Shown: piece by piece, positions 18,162 to 26,456 of the stretch
Layout: each line of letters starts with the position of its first letter
Position numbering within the stretch: position 1 is the first letter of the stretch
DNA from: UBA7672 sp030824255
GTDB lineage: Bacteria > Pseudomonadota > Alphaproteobacteria > Caulobacterales > Hyphomonadaceae
NCBI GenBank assembly: GCA_942493305.1
Contig: OW818686.1
Coordinates: forward strand, 868,001-932,000
Length of the DNA stretch: 64,000 nucleotides
Direction: 5' to 3'
Translations under genes and position numbers: made by a program
Notes under the pieces: model-generated
What the model saw: only the letters and a program-made list of their open reading frames with translations
Told to the model about the DNA's origin: nothing
Databases searched by the model: none

Positions 18162-18813
18162 GGCCAGCGGCGCCGGCCCGGTCTCTCAGAAGATCAGCGA
18201 CGAAACAGGGGTGGCCGGGAGCGTCAGCCTCCAGCGGTCGAGATGGCGCAGACCTGATGCTCCATCGCGTGGCGGCGGCGCTGGGCGTCGGCGCTCCACC
18301 TGCCCGCACCATCAGCACAGGAAGGCTCGAACGGGCGGCGGCAAGTGAAAGCCTTCGGGTTGCCACAAGATCCAGCGTCTTGGGATCGCCCCACGGCTCC
18401 ATCAATACCGCACCGAGGGGCGGACAACGCGCCGCCTCTTCTCCTGCACGCAGCACGGATGGGCCGTCACGCGCTCGTACAAGGATGAGCCTGTCTGGCG
18501 ATAATCCGAGCTCAGCAAGACCTGGTGCATAGATCTCACCCATCTCAAGCCCGACAAAATCCTGACGCACCCACACGATCGGCCGCTTGTCCGATGCACG
18601 CAGCGCCAGCGTTACTGCGAAGGCTGCAGCGGCTGGCTCATTCGCCATGCCCTCGGCAAAAATCTCATGCAGCGCCCCGCGCACAATGCCGCCACCAAGG
18701 GCAGTATCCATGGCGGCCGAGCCCGTGGAGAAACGCGCGGCGGCAACCGGAGAGGAGCCACGCTCCAGCCGGAGAACCTTATCCCTCAACGCTTCGATTT
18801 CAGCTCGGGCCAT
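18019..18813 (-). CDS. imuA: ImuA, RecA/SulA-like mutasome protein
   Basis: 264 residues from the ATG at 18813 (MARAEIEALRDKVLRLERG). RFSTGSAAMDTALGGGIVRG and ALHEIFAEG are typical of ImuA, a RecA-like protein with a degenerate P-loop that helps the ImuB/DnaE2 polymerase work on damaged templates. The longer frame upstream is excluded because it contains the LexA box at 18842. First gene of imuA-imuB-dnaE2. Confidence 0.92.
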   Translation of the reverse strand: MARAEIEALRDKVLRLERGSSPVAAARFSTGSAAMDTALGGGIVRGALHEIFAEGMANEPAAAAFAVTLALRASDKRPIVWVRQDFVGLEMGEIYAPGLAELGLSPDRLILVRARDGPSVLRAGEEAARCPPLGAVLMEPWGDPKTLDLVATRRLSLAAARSSLPVLMVRAGGAPTPSAAATRWSIRSAPSRPLEADAPGHPCFVADLLRDRAGAAGHGWTVEWNRDRLCYSDIPERRTALPRGVVSAAAGRSDHAEGGRRRAG

Positions 18814-18841
18814 ACCGGCCGCCCTTTTGGATTGCGAGTAA

Positions 18842-18856
18842 GTTCTTGCTTTGTTC
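18842..18856 (-). promoter_or_regulatory. LexA (SOS) box upstream of imuA
   Basis: GTTC at 18842-18845 and GTTC at 18853-18856 with exactly seven bases between match the alphaproteobacterial LexA consensus GTTC-N7-GTTC. The box is 28 bp upstream of the imuA ATG. DNA-damage induction of the whole cassette is expected. Confidence 0.88.
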
Positions 18857-18944
18857 CATAAACGGTCCGCCCAGGAAAGAGTCAATCGCCTTTTGAAATA
18901 AAGGTCCGACGCTAGGCGCGTGTGGGCTGACCTCGATCCACATA

Positions 18945-18963
18945 TTGACACTATGTATGCCAA
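18945..18963. promoter_or_regulatory. Shared 19-bp operator, site 1 (haloalkane dehalogenase promoter)
   Basis: TTGACACTATGTATGCCAA, 28 bp before the ATG at 18992. It aligns without gaps with three other sites in this island; dyad TGRCA-N7-TGYCA. The first hexamer also equals a sigma70 -35 element, which fits repression by occlusion. Confidence 0.7.
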
Positions 18964-18991
18964 TATCTAAGAGCGGCGCAGGAGGACGTCC

Positions 18992-19891
18992 ATGAAAGTG
19001 CTGCGCACGCCGGAAGAGCGATTTGTGGACTTGCCGGGGTTTGCCTGGCCCCCGCACTACCTGACCATCATCGACAGGGATGGGACAGAGCTGCGCGTCG
19101 CTTACATCGACGAAGGTCCGCGCGAGGCGGAGCCGATCCTCCTGATGCATGGCAATCCGACGTGGAGCTATCTCTACCGCAAGATGATACCAGGCTTGTT
19201 GAAGACAGGACGGCGCGTGATTGCGGTGGACCTTCCGGGCACGGGGCGGTCCGACAAGCCGGCGGAGCGCGCCAACTACACGCTGGCGAACCATTATGAC
19301 TGGGCGTCGAAATGGTTTTCGGCGCTCAACCTCTCCAATGTCACGCTGTTCTGCCAGGACTGGGGCGGGACGATCGGGCTCTATCTCGTCTCGCAATATC
19401 CTGAGCGCTTCGCACGCGTGGTCGCCTCCAACACAGGCGTGCCGACGGGCGATGGTGAGAGCGACTTCATGAAGATGTGGGTCGGCATGATGGCTGTGGC
19501 CACCAGCTTTCCGTGGCCCATGCTGGAAAGCGGGATGGTGACCAAGTTGAGCGAAGCGGAGATCGCCGCCTATCGCGCGCCCTACCCCACGAGCGACTAC
19601 GAGCTTTGCCTCATTACATGGCCGGGCCTGATCACGGTGCAGCCTGACAATCCGGGACTGCCACTGAATCTCGAAGTATGGAAACGACTTCAAACGTTCG
19701 AGAAGCCCTTCCTGACACTTTACGGAGAACTCGACCCCGTGGGCCGCGGCTGGGAGACACGCGCACAGACAAAGATTCCGGGAGCGAAAGGTCAGGATCA
19801 TCAGCTGATCGCCAATGCGCACCACTTCATCCAGGAGGATGCTGCAGACGAACTGGTGGAGCGTATCACCCGCTTTCTTGCAGTGAGTTAG
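18992..19891 (+). CDS. Haloalkane dehalogenase (alpha/beta hydrolase)
   Basis: 299 residues with the haloalkane dehalogenase signature: the HGNPTWSYLYRK oxyanion motif, nucleophile Asp123 followed by Trp124 (CQDWGG), and the base His278 in AHHFIQED. Trp next to the nucleophile is a halide-binding residue in this family, and an acidic residue sits in LYGELDPVGRGWE. The enzyme would release halide from alkyl halides to give alcohols (EC 3.8.1.5). The ATG follows GGAGG. It is the outermost member of the operator-linked island and ends 4 bp over a convergent gene. An epoxide hydrolase is less likely because of the DWGG and HFIQED motifs. Confidence 0.86.
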   Translation: MKVLRTPEERFVDLPGFAWPPHYLTIIDRDGTELRVAYIDEGPREAEPILLMHGNPTWSYLYRKMIPGLLKTGRRVIAVDLPGTGRSDKPAERANYTLANHYDWASKWFSALNLSNVTLFCQDWGGTIGLYLVSQYPERFARVVASNTGVPTGDGESDFMKMWVGMMAVATSFPWPMLESGMVTKLSEAEIAAYRAPYPTSDYELCLITWPGLITVQPDNPGLPLNLEVWKRLQTFEKPFLTLYGELDPVGRGWETRAQTKIPGAKGQDHQLIANAHHFIQEDAADELVERITRFLAVS

Positions 19892-20262
19892 CGCGCAAGC
19901 TTCAGGCGTCCGAAACCGAACGCCAGCAACAGCACAGCCTCAATCACCATGGGCGGAAGCATGTCCTGCGTGTAGCCATTGATGGCTACAGTCAGCACAC
20001 GCCCGGTGAGCGCGATGCCGACCAGCACGAGTGGCGCCAGCAGAAAGCTGCTGCGATTGCGGATCGCGCCGAAGAGCGCAAACGCTCCCGCACCACCGAA
20101 AAAGCCAGCCATATCTGCACGAATGGTGGCAAGGCCAAGCGGCCCTGACGCATCAACGCCGAACTGCGCCGCGACATCCACCGGCGCCATCCAGATACGC
20201 AGCGCGATGATAACGCCAGCAAGCCCGAGACTCCCCACGAGGGCGCGCGCAATCATCTGCAT
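19888..20262 (-). CDS. Small membrane protein of the DUF4345 type
   Basis: 124 residues with four hydrophobic segments (LVGSLGLAGVIIALRIWM, AGFFGGAGAFALFGAI, FLLAPLVLVGIALTGRVL, VIEAVLLLAFGFG). GLATIRADMAGFFG and GRVLTVAINGY fit DUF4345, a family of unknown function. It is divergent from the first sulfatase across operator site 2, so it may belong to the same regulon. Confidence 0.72.
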   Translation of the reverse strand: MQMIARALVGSLGLAGVIIALRIWMAPVDVAAQFGVDASGPLGLATIRADMAGFFGGAGAFALFGAIRNRSSFLLAPLVLVGIALTGRVLTVAINGYTQDMLPPMVIEAVLLLAFGFGRLKLAR

Positions 20263-20364
20263 TTTTCAGCTCCAACCGAAATTTTGAGGTGGGCGTGCGT
20301 CATGCAACCTGTCGTCCCCCGCTCAGAAAAAGCCAGACGAAATCCAACGCCTGACCTCCCTCAA

Positions 20365-20383
20365 TTGACATTGCTTATGTCAT
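20365..20383. promoter_or_regulatory. Shared 19-bp operator, site 2 (DUF4345 / sulfatase 1 promoter)
   Basis: TTGACATTGCTTATGTCAT with perfect dyad TGACAT-N5-ATGTCA. It lies between the divergent DUF4345 gene and the first sulfatase, 62 bp before the sulfatase ATG. Confidence 0.7.
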
Positions 20384-20445
20384 AATATCGCTTGCGGTTG
20401 GCGTCCAGAGCGTTGCAGGCTGGCGTCTCTGATGTGGGGATCACG

Positions 20446-22239
20446 ATGGCGCGCCATGGCTGGATCGCTCGATGGTTGAAGGGTGTCATCGCGCTGACGC
20501 TGTGCGCCGCAGCGTTACCGGCGCAATCCCAATCTGTCGATGCAGCTCGCAAGCCGAACGTCGTGATGATCCTGGTCGATGATGCCGCCCTCATGGATTT
20601 CGGCGCGTCTGGCGGCGAGGCGCGGACCCCGAACATAGACCGGCTGGCGGCGCAGGGCGGGATGATGACGAACTATCATACCTCCCCGCTGTGCTCGCCT
20701 TCGCGCGCCATGCTGCTGACGGGGATGGACAGCCATCGCACTGGCGTTTCGACAATCGAGGAAGTGCTGCCGCCGGAACTGAAGGACAAGCCGGGATATA
20801 CGCTGAAGCTTGAGCCAGGCGTCATGACGATCGCGGACCGGCTGAAAGCGGCAGGCTATCGCACGCTGATGTCAGGCAAGTGGCATCTGGGACATGGGCC
20901 GGGCGACCTGCCGAATGACCACGGCTTCGACCGGTCGCTGGCGCTCGATGCATCGGGCGCCGATAACTGGGCCGCCAAGGCCTACATGCCGTACTACGAC
21001 ACGGCCCCGTGGTTCGAGGATGGGAAGCCGGCACAGATGCCGGACAACTTCTATTCGTCAGAGCTGCTGGTCGACCGGCTGATCGCCTACATAGATGAAG
21101 GAGATGCAGCCCAGCCATGGTTTGGCTATCTGGCGTTTCAGGCCGTGCACATACCCGTGCAGGCGCCCAAGGAATTTTCGGACAATTACAAAGGCCGGTT
21201 TGATCAGGGCTGGGAGGTTGTACGCCGCGAACGCTGGGAGCGCGCAAAGGCGATTGGTCTCGTACCGCCGGATGCGCCTTATGCGGTGATGCCGGGGACG
21301 CTGCGGCCTTGGGCCTCTGTCCCTCCCGAAGACCAGAAGAAATACGCGCGGGCGATGGAAGTCTATTCCGGCATGATCGAGGCGATGGATCACCACATCG
21401 GCCGGTTGATACAGCACATCGAAAAGCGCGGCGAACTGGCGAACACCATCTTCGTCATTACATCCGACAACGGGCCGGAACCGAGCGATCCGGTGCATGA
21501 GCGCTGGATGGACGTCTGGATGGCCATGAACGGCTATCACTGGAATCTCGAAGGCATGGGCGGGCCGGGCAGCCTTGCCTTCATCGGACCGGAATGGGCG
21601 TCCTCCATCTCTTCGCCTTCTGCGGGCTACAAATTCTACGCCTCCGAGGGCGGATTGCGCGTGCCGCTGATCATGGCGGGACCGGGCATCCCTGCAGCAA
21701 GCCGCCATGCGGGGCTGAGTTTCGTCACGGATGTGACGCCGACGCTGCTGGACCTTGCGGGCGTGCCGCAAACGGGGCCTGCAGGAACGCGACAGATCAC
21801 GGGTCGGAGTCTTGCGCCCGTGCTCGCCGGCGCCGTGCCAGGCGCCTATGGACCCGAGGACACATTCGGCATCGAGGTGTCGGGCAATGCGGCGCTCTTT
21901 CGCGACCGCTACAAGATCGTGCGCAATATGCCGCCGGTTGGTGATGGCCAGTGGCGGCTCTATGACCTGCTCGCGGATCCAGCGGAAGTGAATGATCTTG
22001 CGACGGTGCAGCCAACGGTCTTCGAAAGCATGCTGGCGGGATATGACACATATGCCGCCACGTCTGGCGTGCTGGCTTTGCCGGAGGGATATCAGGTCGA
22101 GAATCAGGTGCGCCGCAATGCGATCGCGCGGCAACTGGGCTTCCATGCCGTGACCTTGTCGCTGATCGGTGGGGGATTGCTGGCGATGATCGGGCTGTTC
22201 GTCTTCTGGCTGATCCGGCGGAAGCGGCGCGCAACCTGA
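20446..22239 (+). CDS. Arylsulfatase-type sulfatase with N-terminal signal and C-terminal membrane anchor
   Basis: 597 residues from the ATG at 20446. An N-terminal hydrophobic signal (WLKGVIALTLCAAALPAQSQ) precedes the sulfatase domain. Metal ligands appear in ILVDDAALMD and VITSDNGPE, the substrate Lys/His in SGKWHLGHG, and the maturation motif is CSPSR at Cys83, the residue oxidised to formylglycine. A C-terminal helix (TLSLIGGGLLAMIGLFVFWL) followed by RRKRR anchors it to the inner membrane with the catalytic domain in the periplasm. It hydrolyses a sulfate ester; substrate unknown. It probably forms an operon with the enoyl-CoA hydratase 73 bp downstream. Confidence 0.92.
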   Translation: MARHGWIARWLKGVIALTLCAAALPAQSQSVDAARKPNVVMILVDDAALMDFGASGGEARTPNIDRLAAQGGMMTNYHTSPLCSPSRAMLLTGMDSHRTGVSTIEEVLPPELKDKPGYTLKLEPGVMTIADRLKAAGYRTLMSGKWHLGHGPGDLPNDHGFDRSLALDASGADNWAAKAYMPYYDTAPWFEDGKPAQMPDNFYSSELLVDRLIAYIDEGDAAQPWFGYLAFQAVHIPVQAPKEFSDNYKGRFDQGWEVVRRERWERAKAIGLVPPDAPYAVMPGTLRPWASVPPEDQKKYARAMEVYSGMIEAMDHHIGRLIQHIEKRGELANTIFVITSDNGPEPSDPVHERWMDVWMAMNGYHWNLEGMGGPGSLAFIGPEWASSISSPSAGYKFYASEGGLRVPLIMAGPGIPAASRHAGLSFVTDVTPTLLDLAGVPQTGPAGTRQITGRSLAPVLAGAVPGAYGPEDTFGIEVSGNAALFRDRYKIVRNMPPVGDGQWRLYDLLADPAEVNDLATVQPTVFESMLAGYDTYAATSGVLALPEGYQVENQVRRNAIARQLGFHAVTLSLIGGGLLAMIGLFVFWLIRRKRRAT

Positions 22240-22312
22240 TGCTGGCGGCGGGCGCGACGTTCGTGCAATTCTTTGCGCAAGAGCGGCCAAGCGGCCCGTT
22301 GCGGAGGAGAGT

Positions 22313-23107
22313 ATGAGCGACCTGGTCACGATTTCCGATGCAGGCCATGTGCGCACCCTCGCGCTCAACCGGCCGGACAAGAAGAACGCGCTGTCAGATG
22401 CGCTCGCATGGTCGGTGGTGAACGCCATCGACGAGGCGGCGAAGGACGACAATGTGTGGGTTGTCGCCGTCACGGGGACGGGCGATGCATTCTGCGCGGG
22501 GCTCGACCTGTCTATGACGGAGCGAACCTCGCCTCTCTCGCCCCAGAATGCCCAACTTGATGACATCAACTGGGTCGGGCATTTCCTGCTGTCGATCCGG
22601 CGCCGCTGCGACAAGCCGGTGGTTGGCGGCGTCAATGGCGTGGCGGTTGGCGCGGGCCTGGGCCTCGCCATGGCGTGCGACGTGCGGCTGGTCGCAAAGA
22701 GCGCGCGGATGATGGCGGGCTATACGCGTATCGGAGGATCGCCCGATGGTGGCCTCACCATCACCCTGCCCCAGACGATTGGCTATGAGCGGGCCATGCG
22801 CTTCATGATGGAGAACCGCACGGTGATGGGCGAGGAAGCCGTCGCCATCGGCATGGCAGGCGAAGTCGTGGACGATGCAAAGTTTTCCGAGCGGCTGGCG
22901 GAGTACTGCCAGGAGCTCTGCCGCTGGTCGCCGATCACGCTGCGGCTACTCAAGCGCGGGATGATAAAGTCGCTGGAATCCACCGACATGGAGCAGCAAC
23001 TGCGCTACGAGCTAGCGAATATCCGCCGCGCTTTTGCCAGCGAAGACTCGAAGGAAGCACGGCTGGCTTTTCTGGAAAAACGCCAACCGGTGTTCAAGGG
23101 CAAGTAG
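22313..23107 (+). CDS. Enoyl-CoA hydratase/isomerase family protein
   Basis: 264 residues of crotonase fold. NRPDKKNALSDALAW gives the first conserved segment, GDAFCAGLDLSM the oxyanion loop and GGVNGVAVGAGLGLAMACDV the second. The canonical glutamates of true hydratases are not clearly placed; ARMMAGYTRIGGSPDGG aligns with the catalytic region. A GGAGGAG ribosome site precedes the ATG. It lies between the two sulfatases on the same strand, suggesting CoA-thioester steps in the breakdown of a desulfated product. Confidence 0.88.
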   Translation: MSDLVTISDAGHVRTLALNRPDKKNALSDALAWSVVNAIDEAAKDDNVWVVAVTGTGDAFCAGLDLSMTERTSPLSPQNAQLDDINWVGHFLLSIRRRCDKPVVGGVNGVAVGAGLGLAMACDVRLVAKSARMMAGYTRIGGSPDGGLTITLPQTIGYERAMRFMMENRTVMGEEAVAIGMAGEVVDDAKFSERLAEYCQELCRWSPITLRLLKRGMIKSLESTDMEQQLRYELANIRRAFASEDSKEARLAFLEKRQPVFKGK

Positions 23108-23147
23108 CGGCAGGCTTTACCTCAGCTCCAGTTGACGTCACCCAGTT

Positions 23148-23166
23148 TTGGCACTCAATGTGCCAC
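23148..23166. promoter_or_regulatory. Shared 19-bp operator, site 3 (sulfatase 2 promoter)
   Basis: TTGGCACTCAATGTGCCAC with perfect dyad TGGCAC-N5-GTGCCA, 18 bp before the sulfatase ATG at 23185. Confidence 0.7.
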
Positions 23167-23184
23167 TTCAGGGGTGGTTTGCGA

Positions 23185-24855
23185 ATGCTGAAGAAGATCC
23201 TCATCGGATTGGTGGTTGTTGTGCTCGTCGGCGGAGGCGTCGCTTGGCTCAACCGCAAGGCCATCGTGCTCTATGTGGTCGGCAATACCGGCAAGCGCGA
23301 GGTGGGCCCGAACATTCCCGTACCGTGGAAGGATGGGCCCGCACAGGCCTCAGTGTCAGCACCCGGAGAGGCGCGCAAGCCAAACATCATCTTCATCCTT
23401 GCTGACGATCTCGGCTTCAACGACATCCGCACTTTCGGCGGCGGCGTGGCAGGCGGGCGCGTACCCACGCCGAACATCGACCGGCTGGCCGCGCGCGGCG
23501 CCGTATTCACGCAAGCCTATGCCGGCACGGCAACGTGCGCCCCATCTCGCGCGATGATCATGACAGGGCGCTATCCCACGCGCACCGGCTTCGAGTTCAC
23601 GCCGACGCCAGATGGCATGGGCGGCATGATCTCGATGATGGATGATCCTGAGGCCACTGGCCTGCCGCCTCTGATCTACAACAGGGAACAGGCCGAGAAG
23701 GCGCCGACCTACACGCAGCAGGGCCTGCCGGGGTCGGAGGTCACGATCGCGGAAGTGCTGCGCGATGCGGGTTATCACACGGTGCATATCGGCAAGTGGC
23801 ATACGGGAACCGGGCCAGAGTTCGGAGCAAATGCGCAAGGATTCGATGAGGCTCTTCTGATGGCGTCTGGCCTGCATCTGCCCGAGGATGATCCCAACGT
23901 CGTCAACGCCAGGGTTCCGTTCGATCCGATCGACTCTTTCCTCTGGGCGCGCATGCAGTTTGCGGCCTCCTACAATGAGGGGCCATGGTTCGCGCCCGGC
24001 GGGTATCTTGCCGACTACTGGACTGACGAGGCGATCAAGGTCATCGCGAAGAACAAGAACCGGCCCTTCTTTCTGAAGCTGGCTCACTGGGGCGTGCACT
24101 CGCCGCTGCAGGCGCGGAAGGAAGATTATGACGCGGTGGGCGATATCCAGCCCGAACGCCTGCGCGTCTATGCGGCGATGGTGCGCTCTATAGACCGCAG
24201 CGTGGGGCGGCTTCTGGATACGCTGGAATCGGAAGGCCTCTCGGACAACACCCTTATCGTCTTCACCAGCGACAATGGCGGCGCGGGCTATATCGGTCTG
24301 CCCGAAATCAACCAGCCTTATCGCGGATGGAAGCTCACTCTGTTCGAGGGCGGCATCCACGTGCCGATGTTCATGAGCTGGCCGGGCCATATCCCTGCGC
24401 AATCGCGCGTGGAGGCGCCTGTGGCGCATATCGACCTGATGCCGACCTTCACGGCAGCAGGGGGCGGCCTGCTGCCTGTGGGCGTGCCGATTGATGGCGT
24501 GGATCTCCTGCCTTTTGCCAGGGGCGAAGCAGCGCCGGATGCGAAGCCGCACGACGCAATCTTCTGGCAGAGCGCGTACTACAAGGCTGTGCGTCAGGGG
24601 GACTGGAAGCTGCAGACAACGGACAGGCCTGCGAAGACATGGCTGTTCAACCTCGCCGTCGACCCGACTGAGAAGACCAATCTGGCGGAGACGAACCCGC
24701 AGAAGGTGGCGGAGCTGAAGACGCTGCTGGCCGATCATCAGGCGATGGCGCGGGCCCCTCTCTACCCGCACACGACAGAGGGGGCAGTGACCGTGGATAA
24801 ATCACTGGCGGAGAAAGCGACGGCCGAGGACGAATATGTGTTCTGGCCGAACTGA
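23185..24855 (+). CDS. Second cysteine-type sulfatase with N-terminal membrane anchor
   Basis: 556 residues from the ATG at 23185; an earlier in-frame ATG at 23158 falls inside operator site 3 and is rejected. One N-terminal helix (ILIGLVVVVLVGGGVAWL) anchors the periplasmic sulfatase domain. Visible motifs are ILADDLGFND (metal), CAPSR at Cys118 (formylglycine site), IGKWHTG and FTSDNGG. The C-terminal part WLFNLAVDPTEKTNLAE is typical of family S1 arylsulfatases. It converges with the FGE gene, 6 bp between stops. Confidence 0.92.
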   Translation: MLKKILIGLVVVVLVGGGVAWLNRKAIVLYVVGNTGKREVGPNIPVPWKDGPAQASVSAPGEARKPNIIFILADDLGFNDIRTFGGGVAGGRVPTPNIDRLAARGAVFTQAYAGTATCAPSRAMIMTGRYPTRTGFEFTPTPDGMGGMISMMDDPEATGLPPLIYNREQAEKAPTYTQQGLPGSEVTIAEVLRDAGYHTVHIGKWHTGTGPEFGANAQGFDEALLMASGLHLPEDDPNVVNARVPFDPIDSFLWARMQFAASYNEGPWFAPGGYLADYWTDEAIKVIAKNKNRPFFLKLAHWGVHSPLQARKEDYDAVGDIQPERLRVYAAMVRSIDRSVGRLLDTLESEGLSDNTLIVFTSDNGGAGYIGLPEINQPYRGWKLTLFEGGIHVPMFMSWPGHIPAQSRVEAPVAHIDLMPTFTAAGGGLLPVGVPIDGVDLLPFARGEAAPDAKPHDAIFWQSAYYKAVRQGDWKLQTTDRPAKTWLFNLAVDPTEKTNLAETNPQKVAELKTLLADHQAMARAPLYPHTTEGAVTVDKSLAEKATAEDEYVFWPN

Positions 24856-24861
24856 CCGGCG

Positions 24862-25752
24862 TTACTGCGCCACGTCTTTCGCGATGCGGAAGCCGATATG
24901 GTTCGAGGAGAAATCGATCTCCTGCCCTTGCCGCGCAGCACTGCGATAGCGTTTGCAGAAGTTCTCGGCGCACAGGTATGAGCCGCCCTTGATGGTGCTC
25001 GTGCCAGGGCCATAGGGCGTCTCGGTCCATTCCCAGACATTGCCCATCATGTCGTAGAGGCCGATCTCGCTGGGCGGAAAGCAGCCCACGGGCGCAACGC
25101 CGGCAAAGCCATCTCGCGCGTCGTTCCTGACCGGGAACAGGCCCTGCCAGGTGTTCGCGATCGGCTTGCCGTCAGCATCGTAGGCGCCTGAGACGGGATT
25201 GCGGGGATCGGCGAGGCCAAGCGTAGCGGCGTATTCCCATTCTTCTTCCGAAGGCAGGCGCCCGCCGACCCAGCGTGCATACGCGCGAGCATCGTTCAGC
25301 GAGACATGGACGACGGGCTCCTGCATGTGCGGAGCGATGCCGCTGCCGGGGCCTTCAGGCGTTTTCCATGTTGCGCCGCGACTGAGGATCCATGTGCCTG
25401 CGGCCTCCGCACCTGCCGGCTGTACGAACAGCGCCGAGCCGCCAGCAGGGTCGGATGAAGCAGCAGAGCGTTCGGCGTCGGTCACATAGCCGGTGGCGAC
25501 AACGAACTGCTCAAACTGCGCATTGGTGACTTCATGCGTCTGCAGGGTGAAAGTCGCGACCTGCACGCGCATAGCGGGGTGTTCTTCAGGATACATGGCG
25601 TCTGCGCCCTTCTCAAAGCCGCCTTCGGGGATGGATACAAAGGCTCCGACTTGCGCCGCCGGCAGGCTGCAAGCGGGCGCTGCGGATTGTGTGGCTTCGC
25701 CGGAACAGCCCGCGACGAAAAGGCCTGCGAGCACAACAAGGCCGCGCTTCAT
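24862..25752 (-). CDS. Lipoprotein formylglycine-generating enzyme (sulfatase maturase, SUMF1/FGE family)
   Basis: 296 residues. An N-terminal lipobox (LAGLFVAGC, Cys16) predicts a lipid-anchored exported protein. The FGE domain begins IPEGGFEKGADAMYPEE, and GRLPSEEEWEYAA and GNVWEWTE are family motifs. GGSYLCAENFCKRYRSAAR carries the copper-binding catalytic cysteine pair (Cys261, Cys266), so it should be an active oxygen-dependent maturase. Its likely clients are the two CxPSR sulfatases next to it. Bacterial FGEs are usually described as cytosolic, so export to the periplasm is notable. Its ATG overlaps the TetR stop by 4 bp. Confidence 0.88.
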   Translation of the reverse strand: MKRGLVVLAGLFVAGCSGEATQSAAPACSLPAAQVGAFVSIPEGGFEKGADAMYPEEHPAMRVQVATFTLQTHEVTNAQFEQFVVATGYVTDAERSAASSDPAGGSALFVQPAGAEAAGTWILSRGATWKTPEGPGSGIAPHMQEPVVHVSLNDARAYARWVGGRLPSEEEWEYAATLGLADPRNPVSGAYDADGKPIANTWQGLFPVRNDARDGFAGVAPVGCFPPSEIGLYDMMGNVWEWTETPYGPGTSTIKGGSYLCAENFCKRYRSAARQGQEIDFSSNHIGFRIAKDVAQ

Positions 25753-26372
25753 TTTCCGCCCAGCAGCTTGTCGACGGTGAAGCGCAGGACGGCGAGCGCC
25801 TCCTTCGTGGAGAGGCCCTGATCGTGCCGCAGACGTCGCCAGGCCTGGAAGCCCGTCGCCATCTCGACCGCGGCGAACAGCACCGCGTCGTCCACGATCT
25901 TCGGCGGCAGCACGCGCTTGAGACCGTGCCGCTCCATCTTCAGAAACCGGCTGTAGTCATCCATCAGGAACTTCGAGCGGAAGCGCTGCAGGCTGCCCGC
26001 GATCTTCAGCGGCATGATGCGCTCGTAGATGTCAGCGCGGCGGCCCAGCAGATCATCAAACTGCTGGCGCCAGCCTTTGCCTTCGAATGGCTTCTCGACC
26101 AGCGGCATGATCTCCGCCTCGACGATGGCGCTGATCTCGCGGCTCAGCGTGTCCATCTCCTCGAAATGACGGAACACAGTACGCAGGCCGACATTCGCCT
26201 TCTCCGCCACGCGCGCGGCGCCGGGCGACATCTCGCCGGCGCGGATCAGCTCGATCATGGCGTGGACGATGGCCTCGCGTGAACGGCTGGAGCGCTGACG
26301 TCGGCCATCCGCGTCCATGTCTGCGGCTGCCTCGCCCCGTGCCTGCCCCGCCCTGGCTGTCTTCGCCTTCAC
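25749..26372 (-). CDS. TetR-family regulator of the sulfatase island
   Basis: 207 residues. After a charged N-terminal extension of ~30 residues comes a TetR HTH (ARVAEKANVGLRTVFRHFEE). The C-terminal ligand domain (MPLKIAGSLQRFRSKFLMDD) suits regulators with aromatic or CoA-type ligands. It is translationally coupled to the FGE gene and follows the metallo-hydrolase gene by 84 bp. It is the only regulator gene in the island and the best candidate for binding the four shared operators, by inference. Confidence 0.86.
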   Translation of the reverse strand: MKAKTARAGQARGEAAADMDADGRRQRSSRSREAIVHAMIELIRAGEMSPGAARVAEKANVGLRTVFRHFEEMDTLSREISAIVEAEIMPLVEKPFEGKGWRQQFDDLLGRRADIYERIMPLKIAGSLQRFRSKFLMDDYSRFLKMERHGLKRVLPPKIVDDAVLFAAVEMATGFQAWRRLRHDQGLSTKEALAVLRFTVDKLLGGK

Positions 26373-26456
26373 TGCATACGCCTCGAAATCTGTCCTCTGT
26401 TCACAGCTAGCACGAAGCTGCGGAAGGCGAAGGGGGTAATCCTGCCGCGCCGCTGC

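Noticed and set aside
18814..18963. 50-residue N-terminal extension of ImuA
   Set aside because: Contains the LexA box, so it is regulatory rather than coding.
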